Shown piece by piece: positions 41,403 to 49,528 of a DNA stretch of 64,000 bases. Positions within the stretch are counted from its first letter, which is position 1, and the number at the start of each line of letters is the position of its first letter. Both the position numbers and the translations under genes were made by a program. This DNA is from Candidatus Aminicenantes bacterium UBA2190. GTDB taxonomy: Bacteria; Acidobacteriota; Aminicenantia; UBA2199. The stretch covers positions 1 to 64,000 of the forward strand of contig DCVK01000061.1 of NCBI GenBank assembly GCA_002335385.1. The letters are read 5' to 3'. The notes beneath the pieces were generated by a model, which had not been told where the DNA came from, made no database searches, and worked only from the letters and a program-made list of their open reading frames with translations.

Positions 41403-42356
41403 ATGACACGGAATGAAAAGCCCCATCAGACCCGCCACGTCTTCGGCCCCGTGCCGTCGCGGCGCCTGGGGATCTCCCTGGGTGTGGACATCATCCCTTT
41501 CAAAACCTGCAGCCTAGACTGCCTTTACTGCGAATGCGGCCGCACCACGCTCCGGACCATCGAGCGGCAGAGTTTCTTCCCACCGCGCCGTGTCCTGGAT
41601 GAGCTGCAAGCCATTCTGCCGGGCATCCCGCACCTCGATTTCATCACTTTTTCCGGATCCGGCGAGCCGACGCTGAACTCTGACCTGGGGTGGCTGATCG
41701 GCGGGATCCGCGGGCTCAGCACCGCGCCGATCGCCGTATTGACCAACGGCACCCTGCTCAGCCGCGCCGATGTCCGCCGGGAACTGCTCGGCGCCGACGT
41801 CGTCCTGCCTTCGCTCGATGCCGCCCTGGCCGCCGGCTTCGCCCGCATCAACCAGCCCGCTCCGGGCCTGGACGTGGGATGCATCGTCGCCGGGATGGAG
41901 GCGTTCCGCCGTGAATACGCCGGGAAGATCTGGCTGGAGGTTTTCATCCTCAAGGGGGTCAACGACGGTGAGGCCGATATCGCGGCCCTGGGTGCGGCCC
42001 TGTGCCGCATCCGCCCCGACAAGGTTCAGTTAAACACCCTGGACCGCCCGCCCGCCTACCCCGGCGTCGAGTCGGCCGATTTTGCCCTGCTGGAAAGCGT
42101 GCGCCGGAACTGGTCCGGACTGCCGGTGGAGATCATCAAGCGTGCCGGACGCCGCGAGGAGATCCCCGCCTTCAGCTCCAACCTGGAGAACAGCCTGCTG
42201 AACACCATCCGCCGCCGGCCGCTGACCATCGACGACCTGAGGACGCTGACCGGGAAAAGCGAGGAGGACCTGCGCCGCTACCTGGAGGTCCTGGAAACTG
42301 AAAAAAAGGTCAAGCCCGTGATCGAGGGCGGCCGGATATTCTATACGTCGGTTTGA
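41403..42356 (+). CDS. Radical SAM protein (COG0731-like) with C-terminal winged helix
   Basis: 317 residues. The [4Fe-4S] motif CSLDCLYC (CxxxCxxC) follows GPVPSRRLGISLGVDI, the signature of the wyosine-like radical SAM oxidoreductase group. SAM-binding segments are FSGSGEPTLN and VLTNGTL. Residues from about 245 form a winged-helix-like domain (NTIRRRPLTIDDLRTLTGKSEEDLRRYLEVLE). The reaction is unknown. It starts 56 bases after rlmI and may be co-transcribed. Confidence 0.9.
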   Translation: MTRNEKPHQTRHVFGPVPSRRLGISLGVDIIPFKTCSLDCLYCECGRTTLRTIERQSFFPPRRVLDELQAILPGIPHLDFITFSGSGEPTLNSDLGWLIGGIRGLSTAPIAVLTNGTLLSRADVRRELLGADVVLPSLDAALAAGFARINQPAPGLDVGCIVAGMEAFRREYAGKIWLEVFILKGVNDGEADIAALGAALCRIRPDKVQLNTLDRPPAYPGVESADFALLESVRRNWSGLPVEIIKRAGRREEIPAFSSNLENSLLNTIRRRPLTIDDLRTLTGKSEEDLRRYLEVLETEKKVKPVIEGGRIFYTSV

Positions 42357-42578
42357 ATCCTTTTTTTGCCCGATCGGTCAAATTCGCCTTGGCATTCACG
42401 TCTTCCTGTCGCATCCTCTCTTCCCGGACACCGGCCATGGTAAACCGATTGCGCATCATGCCTTTTTTGCAGCGGCGGTGCAAATCGTCCGCCGACCCCG
42501 GTGGATGCAATTCGTCCCCTGGGAACGGGATTTACCCGCCCAGCGGGGGCGTGATGGCCGCGCCCCTGCCGTTGAATT

Positions 42579-44582
42579 TCATTCGATCCTTTCCTTGATG
42601 CGGCCGTCGCGCAGGAAGACGAAGCGGCCGGGGAGCAGCTCCTGCAATTTGGCTTTCAGGTTCAGCAGCCCGGGATCGCGGAGATCCTCCCGGGCGACCG
42701 GACGCTCGTCCAGGTACCACTCCTCCTGGAAGCCGCGGTCGCCGGGCATGTAGACATACTTCCGGCCGTTCCACTGGATGCCGCGGTGCTTGGCCTGGAT
42801 CACCACGTCCTTGAATTCCTTTTTCAGCACGATCTCCCCCGTTCCCGGGACCAGCTCGATGACCTTCATGATCCCGGGGTAGGTCATGCGCACCCGGCCC
42901 GCGATGTAGGGCGTCTCCATGGTGTACCACAGCTCGGTCTCCATGTAGGCCGGATAGCCGGGGAAATCGGCCCCGCGCATGACCGGCAGCAGCGAGACGC
43001 CGCGGAACGAGGCGGGCGGGCGGATGCCGGCCAGGTCCAGCAGGGTGGGGGCGATATCGATGTCGCGTACGGTCGGGACGATGCGCCGGCCGGCGAAATC
43101 CTCGTAGGGCGAGCTGACGCCGAAGGTCATGTTGTTGGAAAAGGGGCCGCGCAGATGGTCGCCGTGGCCGGTGCCGTAGCCGTTCTCGTACAGGCTCTCG
43201 CCGTGGTCGGAGAAAAGGACGACGATCGTGTTCTCCGCCAGCCCGCATCGCTGCAGAAAGTCCAGCATCTCCCCCACCTGGTCGTCGAACATGCGCACCG
43301 TGCCATCGTAGAGGTCGACAATCTGCTCCCTGTCCGCGGAGCTGAGGTCGTACCCCGAATAGGTCTTCATCATGTCGACCTTGCGGTACTTGTGCGGGCC
43401 GCGGTACTCAGGCCGTGTATAGCGCCGGTAATAGGGATACTGGCTGCCGTAGGGAAAGTGGCTGTTGGAGCTGAAGTGGAACAGGAAGAACGGCTTGCCG
43501 GCCTTGAGCGCCCTGCGGATGAAACGCATGCTGGCGTTGGTCACGTAATAGGGATCGATGTTCAGCGGCATCAGCCACATCACCGGGAACAGCTCGCGCC
43601 CGGCCGGGTGGATCAAGAAGCTGAGCAGCGAATAATGCAGCTCCAAACAGCGCTGCCGGATCAGGTTCTGCAGGGTGAGGCGCGGCGCCTGGACGTGATC
43701 GAAGCCGAAGCCCAGGCGGGAGAATATGTCGCCGGCGAAATCGCTGATCATGCCCGTGTCGTAGCCTTCCTTCCTGAAGGACTGGATCAGGGTCGGCAGC
43801 TTCAGCTGCAGCTCCTCCGGCCGGGGGAACATATGCCGCACCTTGTGCTCGGGGGGGAAGTTCGAGGTGAAGACCGAGGTGAAGGAGGAGAAAGTGCGGG
43901 CCAGCGACGACTTGGCGTTGAGGAAATTGGCGCCGCGCCGCAGCAGGCGGTCGATGTGGGGCGTCGGCCGGCGATAGCCATTGTACCCCAGGTGGTCGGG
44001 CCGCAGCGAATCGGTCCCCAGGACCAGGATATTGGGCCGGCCTCCCGCCGGCGGCGCCTTCAGTGCCGGCGTCTTGAAGGGAAAGATGAAGACGACGACC
44101 AGGGCGATGACGACCGCGCCGTGCCAGGGGCGCCGCTTCCGGCAGGCGGCCAGCATGACCACCAGGGGAAAGGCGATGCGGATCAACCACAGGGGCAGTG
44201 CGTCGGTGATGAACGCCTGCAACTTCATGGGCAGCCCCCCCCTGGCATACAGGGGCTCCACGAAAAGCTGGGGCGAAACCTTGACGGCCAGCAGCAGGAA
44301 CCAGGCCCAGACGAACAGCTGGAAAAGGAAGATCATCCCGCGGCGCTCGATCCCCAGCAGCATGGTGAACAGGGCGATGAAGAGGGCGACCAGGGCGTAT
44401 ACCGCAATGATCTTCAGGTTGAAGAGGACGATCACCGTCTTGAAGCCGCCGGTGATGACCTGTTCCGCGGCCGGGTCGCGTTCGCCCATGTAGGAAAAAT
44501 CGAAGAACAGGATGAAGGAGGAGGCGAACAGCATGGCGGCCAGAAAGAGAGATATGCCGATGTGTTTTTTGGCGGTTTTCAT
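42579..44582 (-). CDS. Membrane-anchored alkaline-phosphatase-superfamily (sulfatase-fold) protein
   Basis: 667 residues. Four or five membrane helices fill residues 1-175, then an extracytoplasmic sulfatase domain opens NILVLGTDSLRPDHLGYNGY. The usual sulfatase C/S-x-P-x-R nucleophile is absent; SSLARTFSSFTSVFTS offers Thr or Ser, as in LtaS/phosphoethanolamine-transferase relatives. Later metal ligands are visible in VVLFSDHGESLYENG and GTGHGDH. It probably transfers a phospho-head-group to glycans or lipid A rather than cutting sulfate esters; this is inference from the motif. Monocistronic with a clear promoter. Confidence 0.85.
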   Translation of the reverse strand: MKTAKKHIGISLFLAAMLFASSFILFFDFSYMGERDPAAEQVITGGFKTVIVLFNLKIIAVYALVALFIALFTMLLGIERRGMIFLFQLFVWAWFLLLAVKVSPQLFVEPLYARGGLPMKLQAFITDALPLWLIRIAFPLVVMLAACRKRRPWHGAVVIALVVVFIFPFKTPALKAPPAGGRPNILVLGTDSLRPDHLGYNGYRRPTPHIDRLLRRGANFLNAKSSLARTFSSFTSVFTSNFPPEHKVRHMFPRPEELQLKLPTLIQSFRKEGYDTGMISDFAGDIFSRLGFGFDHVQAPRLTLQNLIRQRCLELHYSLLSFLIHPAGRELFPVMWLMPLNIDPYYVTNASMRFIRRALKAGKPFFLFHFSSNSHFPYGSQYPYYRRYTRPEYRGPHKYRKVDMMKTYSGYDLSSADREQIVDLYDGTVRMFDDQVGEMLDFLQRCGLAENTIVVLFSDHGESLYENGYGTGHGDHLRGPFSNNMTFGVSSPYEDFAGRRIVPTVRDIDIAPTLLDLAGIRPPASFRGVSLLPVMRGADFPGYPAYMETELWYTMETPYIAGRVRMTYPGIMKVIELVPGTGEIVLKKEFKDVVIQAKHRGIQWNGRKYVYMPGDRGFQEEWYLDERPVAREDLRDPGLLNLKAKLQELLPGRFVFLRDGRIKERIE

Positions 44583-44596
44583 GGAAGCGAGGATGT

Positions 44597-44625
44597 ATGA
44601 TAGCGGAAAGAGCCCCGGCTGTCAA
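44597..44625 (-). promoter_or_regulatory. Sigma-70 promoter of the sulfatase-fold gene
   Basis: Minus strand TTGACA (44625-44620), 17 bases, TATCAT (44602-44597). The leader is about eight bases with no obvious ribosome site. Confidence 0.65.
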
Positions 44626-44720
44626 TCCATCATTGCCCGTGGCCGTTGCCGTGTCGGCAAGGCATTGCGGCGAATGAAGGAAATCCATATCCTATCGCAA
44701 CCTTGCCTTGACCGGCAAAG

Positions 44721-46202
44721 TCATGGACACGGCGATCGTTTCAGGGACCTGAGTTCCTTGGGCAAGTCACGGGAATGGATCCACTCGTTCAGCCGCGGGC
44801 GCAGGCTCGGGTCATCGCCGCACAGCAGGTTCAGGAACTCTTCGGTGTTCAGGCTGCGGCAGCGGCGCGTTTCCAGGATGGAGCGCAGGCGCCGCAGCAG
44901 TTCGGTCTCGCCGAGGGTATCGGCGAGTTCGGCCAGCATCAGCGCCGGCTTGGCATAGACCTGGGACTGGTACACGGCGGGATCCTTGAACAACAGCCGC
45001 AGCTTGCCGCCGGCGGACGGGGTGGCGATGCCGGCGAAGCGCTTCACGAAGAGTCGCAGCCGCCGCCGGATCCGCGCATACTCCTTCTCGCCCAGGAGGT
45101 CCTTCATATAGATGAGGCTGCAGTATGTCGCCAGTCCCTCGGTGATCCAATTGTCCGCGGTCGTTTCCCAGGAAACGATCCCGCCCCACCATTGGTGGGC
45201 GATCTCATGGGCCAGGAGGTCGGTGCCGGCGTCGCTCATCGCCAGCGCCGACTCCAGGCCCGGCCGACGGCGCGCCGCGGCCGTCCGCAGGGGCTTGGCC
45301 GCATCGACGCTCATGACGATGAGGCCGCTGTAGCTGACGCCGCCGAGCCCCCGGCTGCGGCGGAAGAGGATATTCAGCTCGCTGACGGCGAGAGGGCCGA
45401 AGCGCTGCTCATAAAAGGAAAGGATGCGGCTGATATCCGGGGCGTTGAAATACTCGCCGAGGCTGAACCCCGGCCAGCCGTACAGGCGAACGGCCAATGG
45501 CCCGGGCACGACCCCGATGGGACGGAAGCGCCCGCAAACCAGCGCCATGCCCTTGGCATTGGGATTCTCGAACTGGAAGTCATTGCCGCCGTCCGCGGAG
45601 CGTACGCCGCGCAGGATGCCGCTGCCCAGGCAATTCCAGCCCTCGGGGAGGCGCAGGCTCATCTGCAGCGCGGAGAAATCGAGCCGCGGATGCGGATAAA
45701 AATCACTGACATAGGAGAGGAAGCGGCAATCATCGCCCGACCCCGCTGCCGTTGCCGCTTGCCGGTCCGCTCCCGGAGAGCCGCCGGGCACGACGAAAGG
45801 ATCTAAGGGCGGCTCCAGGCGTCCGCTGTAGCTGAGTTCGAGATCGCTGCCTCCCGGGCAGCGTGCCAGCAACTCCCCGGCTTCATGGGAGAAGTCCAGC
45901 ACCGGATCAGCGGCGGCGCGCAGTGAAATCAGCTGCATCCCCTCAGCCAGCCACAGCCGCCGTTCGCCGGCGGGCTGGGCGAAGGAAAGCCGCGCGGTCG
46001 CCTGCAGAAAGCCGCGGTCAGGGTCGTAGGCTCCATCCAGGCGCAGCGCCAGCAGGCGGTCCTGGGTCAAGGCCGGCGAATTCCCCTCGTCGGCCGCCGC
46101 GCACAGGAATCCCGCCAGGCCCACCAAGAGGATGATCAAGCGGGGAAAAAGCGCGCCGGGATTGCTCCGTCGCCTGGCCGCCACGCATTGCTCATTTCTC
46201 AT
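44721..46202 (-). CDS. M1-family metallopeptidase homologue (GAMEN motif not recognisable)
   Basis: 493 residues, exported (hydrophobic segment about residues 20-37 after a basic start). Zn motif HEIAHQWWGG with the third ligand in WITEGLATY, 18 residues on, as in M1 aminopeptidases. The exopeptidase GAMEN motif, normally about 30-40 residues earlier, is replaced by GLGGVSYSGLIVMS with no Glu. It may therefore be an endopeptidase or have altered N-terminal specificity. It is shorter than full M1 enzymes, lacking most of the C-terminal helical domain. Strong GGAGGAGG site. Confidence 0.85.
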   Translation of the reverse strand: MRNEQCVAARRRSNPGALFPRLIILLVGLAGFLCAAADEGNSPALTQDRLLALRLDGAYDPDRGFLQATARLSFAQPAGERRLWLAEGMQLISLRAAADPVLDFSHEAGELLARCPGGSDLELSYSGRLEPPLDPFVVPGGSPGADRQAATAAGSGDDCRFLSYVSDFYPHPRLDFSALQMSLRLPEGWNCLGSGILRGVRSADGGNDFQFENPNAKGMALVCGRFRPIGVVPGPLAVRLYGWPGFSLGEYFNAPDISRILSFYEQRFGPLAVSELNILFRRSRGLGGVSYSGLIVMSVDAAKPLRTAAARRRPGLESALAMSDAGTDLLAHEIAHQWWGGIVSWETTADNWITEGLATYCSLIYMKDLLGEKEYARIRRRLRLFVKRFAGIATPSAGGKLRLLFKDPAVYQSQVYAKPALMLAELADTLGETELLRRLRSILETRRCRSLNTEEFLNLLCGDDPSLRPRLNEWIHSRDLPKELRSLKRSPCP

Positions 46203-46522
46203 TCTGCCCTCCTCCAGCCCGAAGGCGGCTGAAGATCAAGTCGATCATGGATCTCTCCATCAGCGACTCGTGGCTTTCTCCCCCCGAAGGGATGACGCAT
46301 GCGGGAGCAACCCTGCTTACGATCGCAAGTATGAATTCCCAGAATCAGACCAAAGGACTACCCGGGCACGGCGCCGAGATTTCCTTTTTTGAATTTTCCT
46401 TTCGCCGATTCAGAAATCTGAACGCTGCGGTCGAAATGCCGTGCCGGCCGCTTCCCGCCCACTGCCCTCTCCCGCCCGGCCCGTTCGTTGACTTGGGCAG
46501 GGAAAAGAATTAGAATCGGGTC
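46203..46522. other. 320-base gap between the M1 gene and hslV, mostly unexplained
   Basis: On the minus strand a frame reading CVIPSGGESHESLMERS and ending in NEK runs into the M1 start and stops four bases inside it. It has no clear start or promoter. The segment has GC-rich and AT-rich patches and looks like an interspersed element or gene remnant. The hslV promoter occupies 46488-46516. Confidence 0.4.
46488..46516 (+). promoter_or_regulatory. Leaderless-type sigma-70 promoter of hslVU
   Basis: TTGACT (46488-46493), 17 bases, TAGAAT (46511-46516), six bases, ATG 46523; no ribosome site. No CIRCE-like heat-shock repeat is seen. Confidence 0.7.
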
Positions 46523-47059
46523 ATGAAAGAGAAACTCCGCGGCACCACCGTGCTGTGCGTCCGCCAGGGCGGCCGGGTGGTCATCGGCGCCGACGGCCAG
46601 GTGACGCTGCAGAACACCGTATTGAAGCACACGGCCCGCAAGATCCGCCGCCTCTACAATGACCAGGTCCTGGCCGGATTCGCCGGCTCCACCTCGGACG
46701 CCTTCTCCCTCTTCCAGCGCTTCGAGGCCAAGCTGGAGGAATACAACGGCAACATCTCCCGCGCCGCGGTGGAGCTTTCCAAGGACTGGCGCACCGACAA
46801 GGTCCTGCGCCACCTGGAGGCCATGCTGGTCGTGGCCAACGGCGAGAAGATGTATCTGCTTTCAGGAACGGGCGACATCATCGAGCCCGACGAGAACGTC
46901 CTGGCCATCGGCTCGGGCGGCCCTTTCGCCCAGGCCGCGGCGCTGGCCCTGAGCCGCGAGACGAAGCTGGACGCACGCGCCATCGTCGAGAGGTCCCTGG
47001 CCATCGCCGCCGCTCTCTGCATCTACACCAACGCGAACTTCACCATCGAGGAGCTTTGA
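46523..47059 (+). CDS. hslV: ATP-dependent protease subunit HslV (ClpQ)
   Basis: 178 residues, proteasome-beta-like threonine peptidase. The catalytic Thr is in GTTVLCVR, so the first seven residues (MKEKLRG) would be a short propeptide, as in some other HslV proteins, instead of the usual single Met. Conserved blocks: ARKIRRLYNDQVLAGFAGSTSDA, ELSKDWRTDKVLR, IGSGGPFAQAAALAL, CIYTNANFTIEEL. It forms the proteolytic dodecamer capped by HslU, which starts two bases downstream. Confidence 0.97.
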   Translation: MKEKLRGTTVLCVRQGGRVVIGADGQVTLQNTVLKHTARKIRRLYNDQVLAGFAGSTSDAFSLFQRFEAKLEEYNGNISRAAVELSKDWRTDKVLRHLEAMLVVANGEKMYLLSGTGDIIEPDENVLAIGSGGPFAQAAALALSRETKLDARAIVERSLAIAAALCIYTNANFTIEEL

Positions 47060-47061
47060 CC

Positions 47062-48438
47062 ATGGGGGAGACCGTCACTGCCAAGGGCGACGAGCTGACC
47101 CCGCGGCAGATCGTCCGCGAGCTGGACCGCTTCATCATCGGCCAGAACAAGGCCAAGAAGGCGGTGAGCATCGCACTGCGCAACCGCTACCGCCGCCAGA
47201 AGCTGCCGCCGGACATCGCCGACGACATCATCCCCAAGAACATCCTGATGATCGGCGCCACCGGCGTGGGCAAGACCGAGATCGCCCGCCGCCTGGCCAA
47301 GCTGACCCGCTCGCCCTTCCTCAAGGTGGAGGCATCGAAGTTCACCGAGGTCGGCTACGTGGGCCGCGACGTGGAATCGCTGGTCCGCGACCTGGTGCGC
47401 ATCGCCGTCGACCTGGTCAAGGCCGAGAAAATGGCCGAAAACGATGAAAAGGCCCGGCGCCACACCGAGGAGAAGATCCTCGCCATCCTGCTGCCAGCGC
47501 CCAAGGAGGCCAAAGAGCCCGCCCCGGGGGAGGAGGGCGAAGCCGAGAACTTCGCCAAGAGCCGCGAAAAGCTGCGCCAGCTGCTGCGCGCCGGCAAGCT
47601 GAACGACCGGGTCATCGAGGTCGAGGTCAAGGCCAATCCCTTCACGCCCCTCGAGATATTCTCCGCCTCCGGCGTCGAGGAGATCGGCATCCAGATCAGC
47701 GAGATGATGCCCAACATTCTCGGCTCGCGGGGATCCAGGAAACGCAAGATGCCCCTGGAAGACGCCTTTCACCACATGCTGCAGGACGAGCAGAACCGCC
47801 TGCTGGACATGGACCAGGTGGCCAAGGTGGCCATCCAGCGCACCGAGCAGATGGGCATTGTCTTCCTCGACGAGATCGACAAGATCGCCGGCCGCGAAAG
47901 CGGCGGCCACGGCCCCATGGTCTCGCGCGAGGGCGTCCAGCGCGACCTGCTGCCGATCATCGAGGGCACCACGGTCAACACCAAGTACGGCATGGCCCGC
48001 ACCGACCACATCCTTTTCATCGGCGCCGGCGCCTTCCACGTGGCCAAACCATCCGACATGATCCCCGAACTGCAGGGGCGCTTTCCCATCCGCGTTGAAC
48101 TGGAATCGCTGAGCCGGGAAGACTTCGTGCGCATCCTGACCGAGCCGCAGAACGCGCTGGTCAAGCAATACCAGAACCTGCTGGGCACCGAGGGGCTGGA
48201 GGTCGAGTTCACCCGGGACGCCGTCGATGAGATCGCCACCATGGCCGTGGAGGTCAACAGCGCTTCGGAGAATATCGGCGCCCGGCGTTTGCATACCATC
48301 ATGGAGAAGGTGATGGAGGACATCTCCTTCGAGGCCTCCGACCTGGAGCACGGCCAGGTGCGCATCGACGGCGACTACGTGCGGCGCAAGGTAGAGGGCA
48401 TCGTCAAGGACAGCGACTTGAGCAAATACATCCTGTGA
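47062..48438 (+). CDS. hslU: HslU ATPase subunit of the HslUV protease
   Basis: 458 residues, AAA+ unfoldase. Opening LTPRQIVRELDRFIIGQNKAKKAV, Walker A GATGVGKTE, the pore motif VGYVGRD, an intermediate (I) domain about residues 120-240 with a charged insertion, Walker B GIVFLDEID, sensor GAFHVAKPSDMIPELQGRFPIRVEL, and a C-terminal DLSKYIL tail that inserts into HslV. The ATG at 47062 is preferred to an upstream TTG that overlaps hslV. Confidence 0.98.
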   Translation: MGETVTAKGDELTPRQIVRELDRFIIGQNKAKKAVSIALRNRYRRQKLPPDIADDIIPKNILMIGATGVGKTEIARRLAKLTRSPFLKVEASKFTEVGYVGRDVESLVRDLVRIAVDLVKAEKMAENDEKARRHTEEKILAILLPAPKEAKEPAPGEEGEAENFAKSREKLRQLLRAGKLNDRVIEVEVKANPFTPLEIFSASGVEEIGIQISEMMPNILGSRGSRKRKMPLEDAFHHMLQDEQNRLLDMDQVAKVAIQRTEQMGIVFLDEIDKIAGRESGGHGPMVSREGVQRDLLPIIEGTTVNTKYGMARTDHILFIGAGAFHVAKPSDMIPELQGRFPIRVELESLSREDFVRILTEPQNALVKQYQNLLGTEGLEVEFTRDAVDEIATMAVEVNSASENIGARRLHTIMEKVMEDISFEASDLEHGQVRIDGDYVRRKVEGIVKDSDLSKYIL

Positions 48439-48443
48439 GCGAC

Positions 48444-49514
48444 ATGAAAAAACAAATCCTTTCCCTGGCGGCGATCGTCGTGCTGCTGTGGAGTTGCGGC
48501 AAGAAGGGACCCCTGGTCCTCGCGCCGGAGAACCTGCCGCCGGCGGTGTCCAGTCTGGAACTGCGGCAGATCGGCCACGAGATCGTGCTCTCATGGAAAT
48601 ACCCGGCCCAGTTTTCCGACCAGCAGACCCCCCTGCAGGCGTCCCAGGTGCGCAGCGTGGCCGTGTACCACCTGTCCAAGCCCCACAGCCCCGGCAGCTT
48701 CGAGAAGAAAAGCGAGCTCCTGGCCCGGCCCAAGGCCGCAGAGATCACCGCCAGCGGCGACGCCCATTCCTTCGCCGTCCCCTTCAGGGTCAAGATGCTC
48801 AAGGACAGGGAGCATGCCTTTGCCGTGGCCTACTATTACGGCAGGACGCGCTCGCCCCTCAGCACCGTTGCGAAGATCACCACGCGCACGCCCCCCGAGG
48901 CGGTGCGTGACCTGAAGATCGGCCGCGAGGGCAAGGTCGTGGTGCTGAACTGGAGCCCGCCCCGGGCCGACAGCGAGGGCCAGCCCCTCCCCGCCCTCCT
49001 GGGCTACCGCGTCTACCGCCGTATCGTGGCCGCGTCTTCGTCGGCCCAGAACGTCCCGGGGAAGGATCCCGGCGCCTTCATTCTTGCCAACGCCAAGCCC
49101 GCCAAGGGGGAATACTTCGAGGACGGCGATACCGGCGTGGACGGCGACTACGAGTACCGGGTATCCAGCCTCCTCGACGAGCGCAGCGAAAGCGAACCTT
49201 CCCCCATCGTGACAACGAGCATCCAGGACACCTTTCCACCCGACCCCCCGACCAACCTGGTCACCTTCACCGCCAAGGACCATCTATTCATCACCTGGGA
49301 AGCCGTGCGCGACCATGACCTGGACCACTACGTCGTTTTCCGCAAGTCGTCCGCGGAGGAGGAGTTCAAGGTCCTGGAAGCCTCCGTGTCCGAGAATTTC
49401 TATCGCGACCGCCAGGCGGTGAAGGGGCAGGCGTACACCTACGCCGTCGCCGCCGTCGATCGCAAGGGCAACCAGAGCGAGCCTGGCCGTCCCGCTCGCC
49501 ACAAGTTCGAATAA
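48444..49514 (+). CDS. Lipoprotein with fibronectin type III domains
   Basis: 356 residues from the ATG at 48444; a GTG overlapping hslU is possible. Lipoprotein signal with lipobox LWSC, then CGKKGPL, the opening also seen in small LptM/YifL-like lipoproteins. Two or three FN3-like domains follow (PPEAVRDLKI...VVLNWSPP; FPPDPPTNLVTF...HLFITWEAV), each with the Trp and Tyr pattern of the fold. Likely an envelope-surface or periplasmic binding protein; partner unknown. Co-transcribed with hslVU by position. Confidence 0.85.
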   Translation: MKKQILSLAAIVVLLWSCGKKGPLVLAPENLPPAVSSLELRQIGHEIVLSWKYPAQFSDQQTPLQASQVRSVAVYHLSKPHSPGSFEKKSELLARPKAAEITASGDAHSFAVPFRVKMLKDREHAFAVAYYYGRTRSPLSTVAKITTRTPPEAVRDLKIGREGKVVVLNWSPPRADSEGQPLPALLGYRVYRRIVAASSSAQNVPGKDPGAFILANAKPAKGEYFEDGDTGVDGDYEYRVSSLLDERSESEPSPIVTTSIQDTFPPDPPTNLVTFTAKDHLFITWEAVRDHDLDHYVVFRKSSAEEEFKVLEASVSENFYRDRQAVKGQAYTYAVAAVDRKGNQSEPGRPARHKFE

Positions 49515-49528
49515 ACGGGCGCCGGGCC

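Noticed and set aside
42786..44600. A 604-codon plus-strand frame opposite the sulfatase-fold gene
   Set aside because: Composition is His/Gln/Gly/Arg-rich without motifs. The minus-strand gene has a signal/membrane region, catalytic motifs, and a promoter. Similar long antisense frames opposite pgi, the acyl-CoA synthetase, lhgO and rlmI were rejected for the same reason.
46203..46487. Cyclic-di-GMP or other riboswitch upstream of the M1 gene or hslV
   Set aside because: I compared the conserved cores from memory and found no match; hslV has a leaderless promoter that leaves no room for one.
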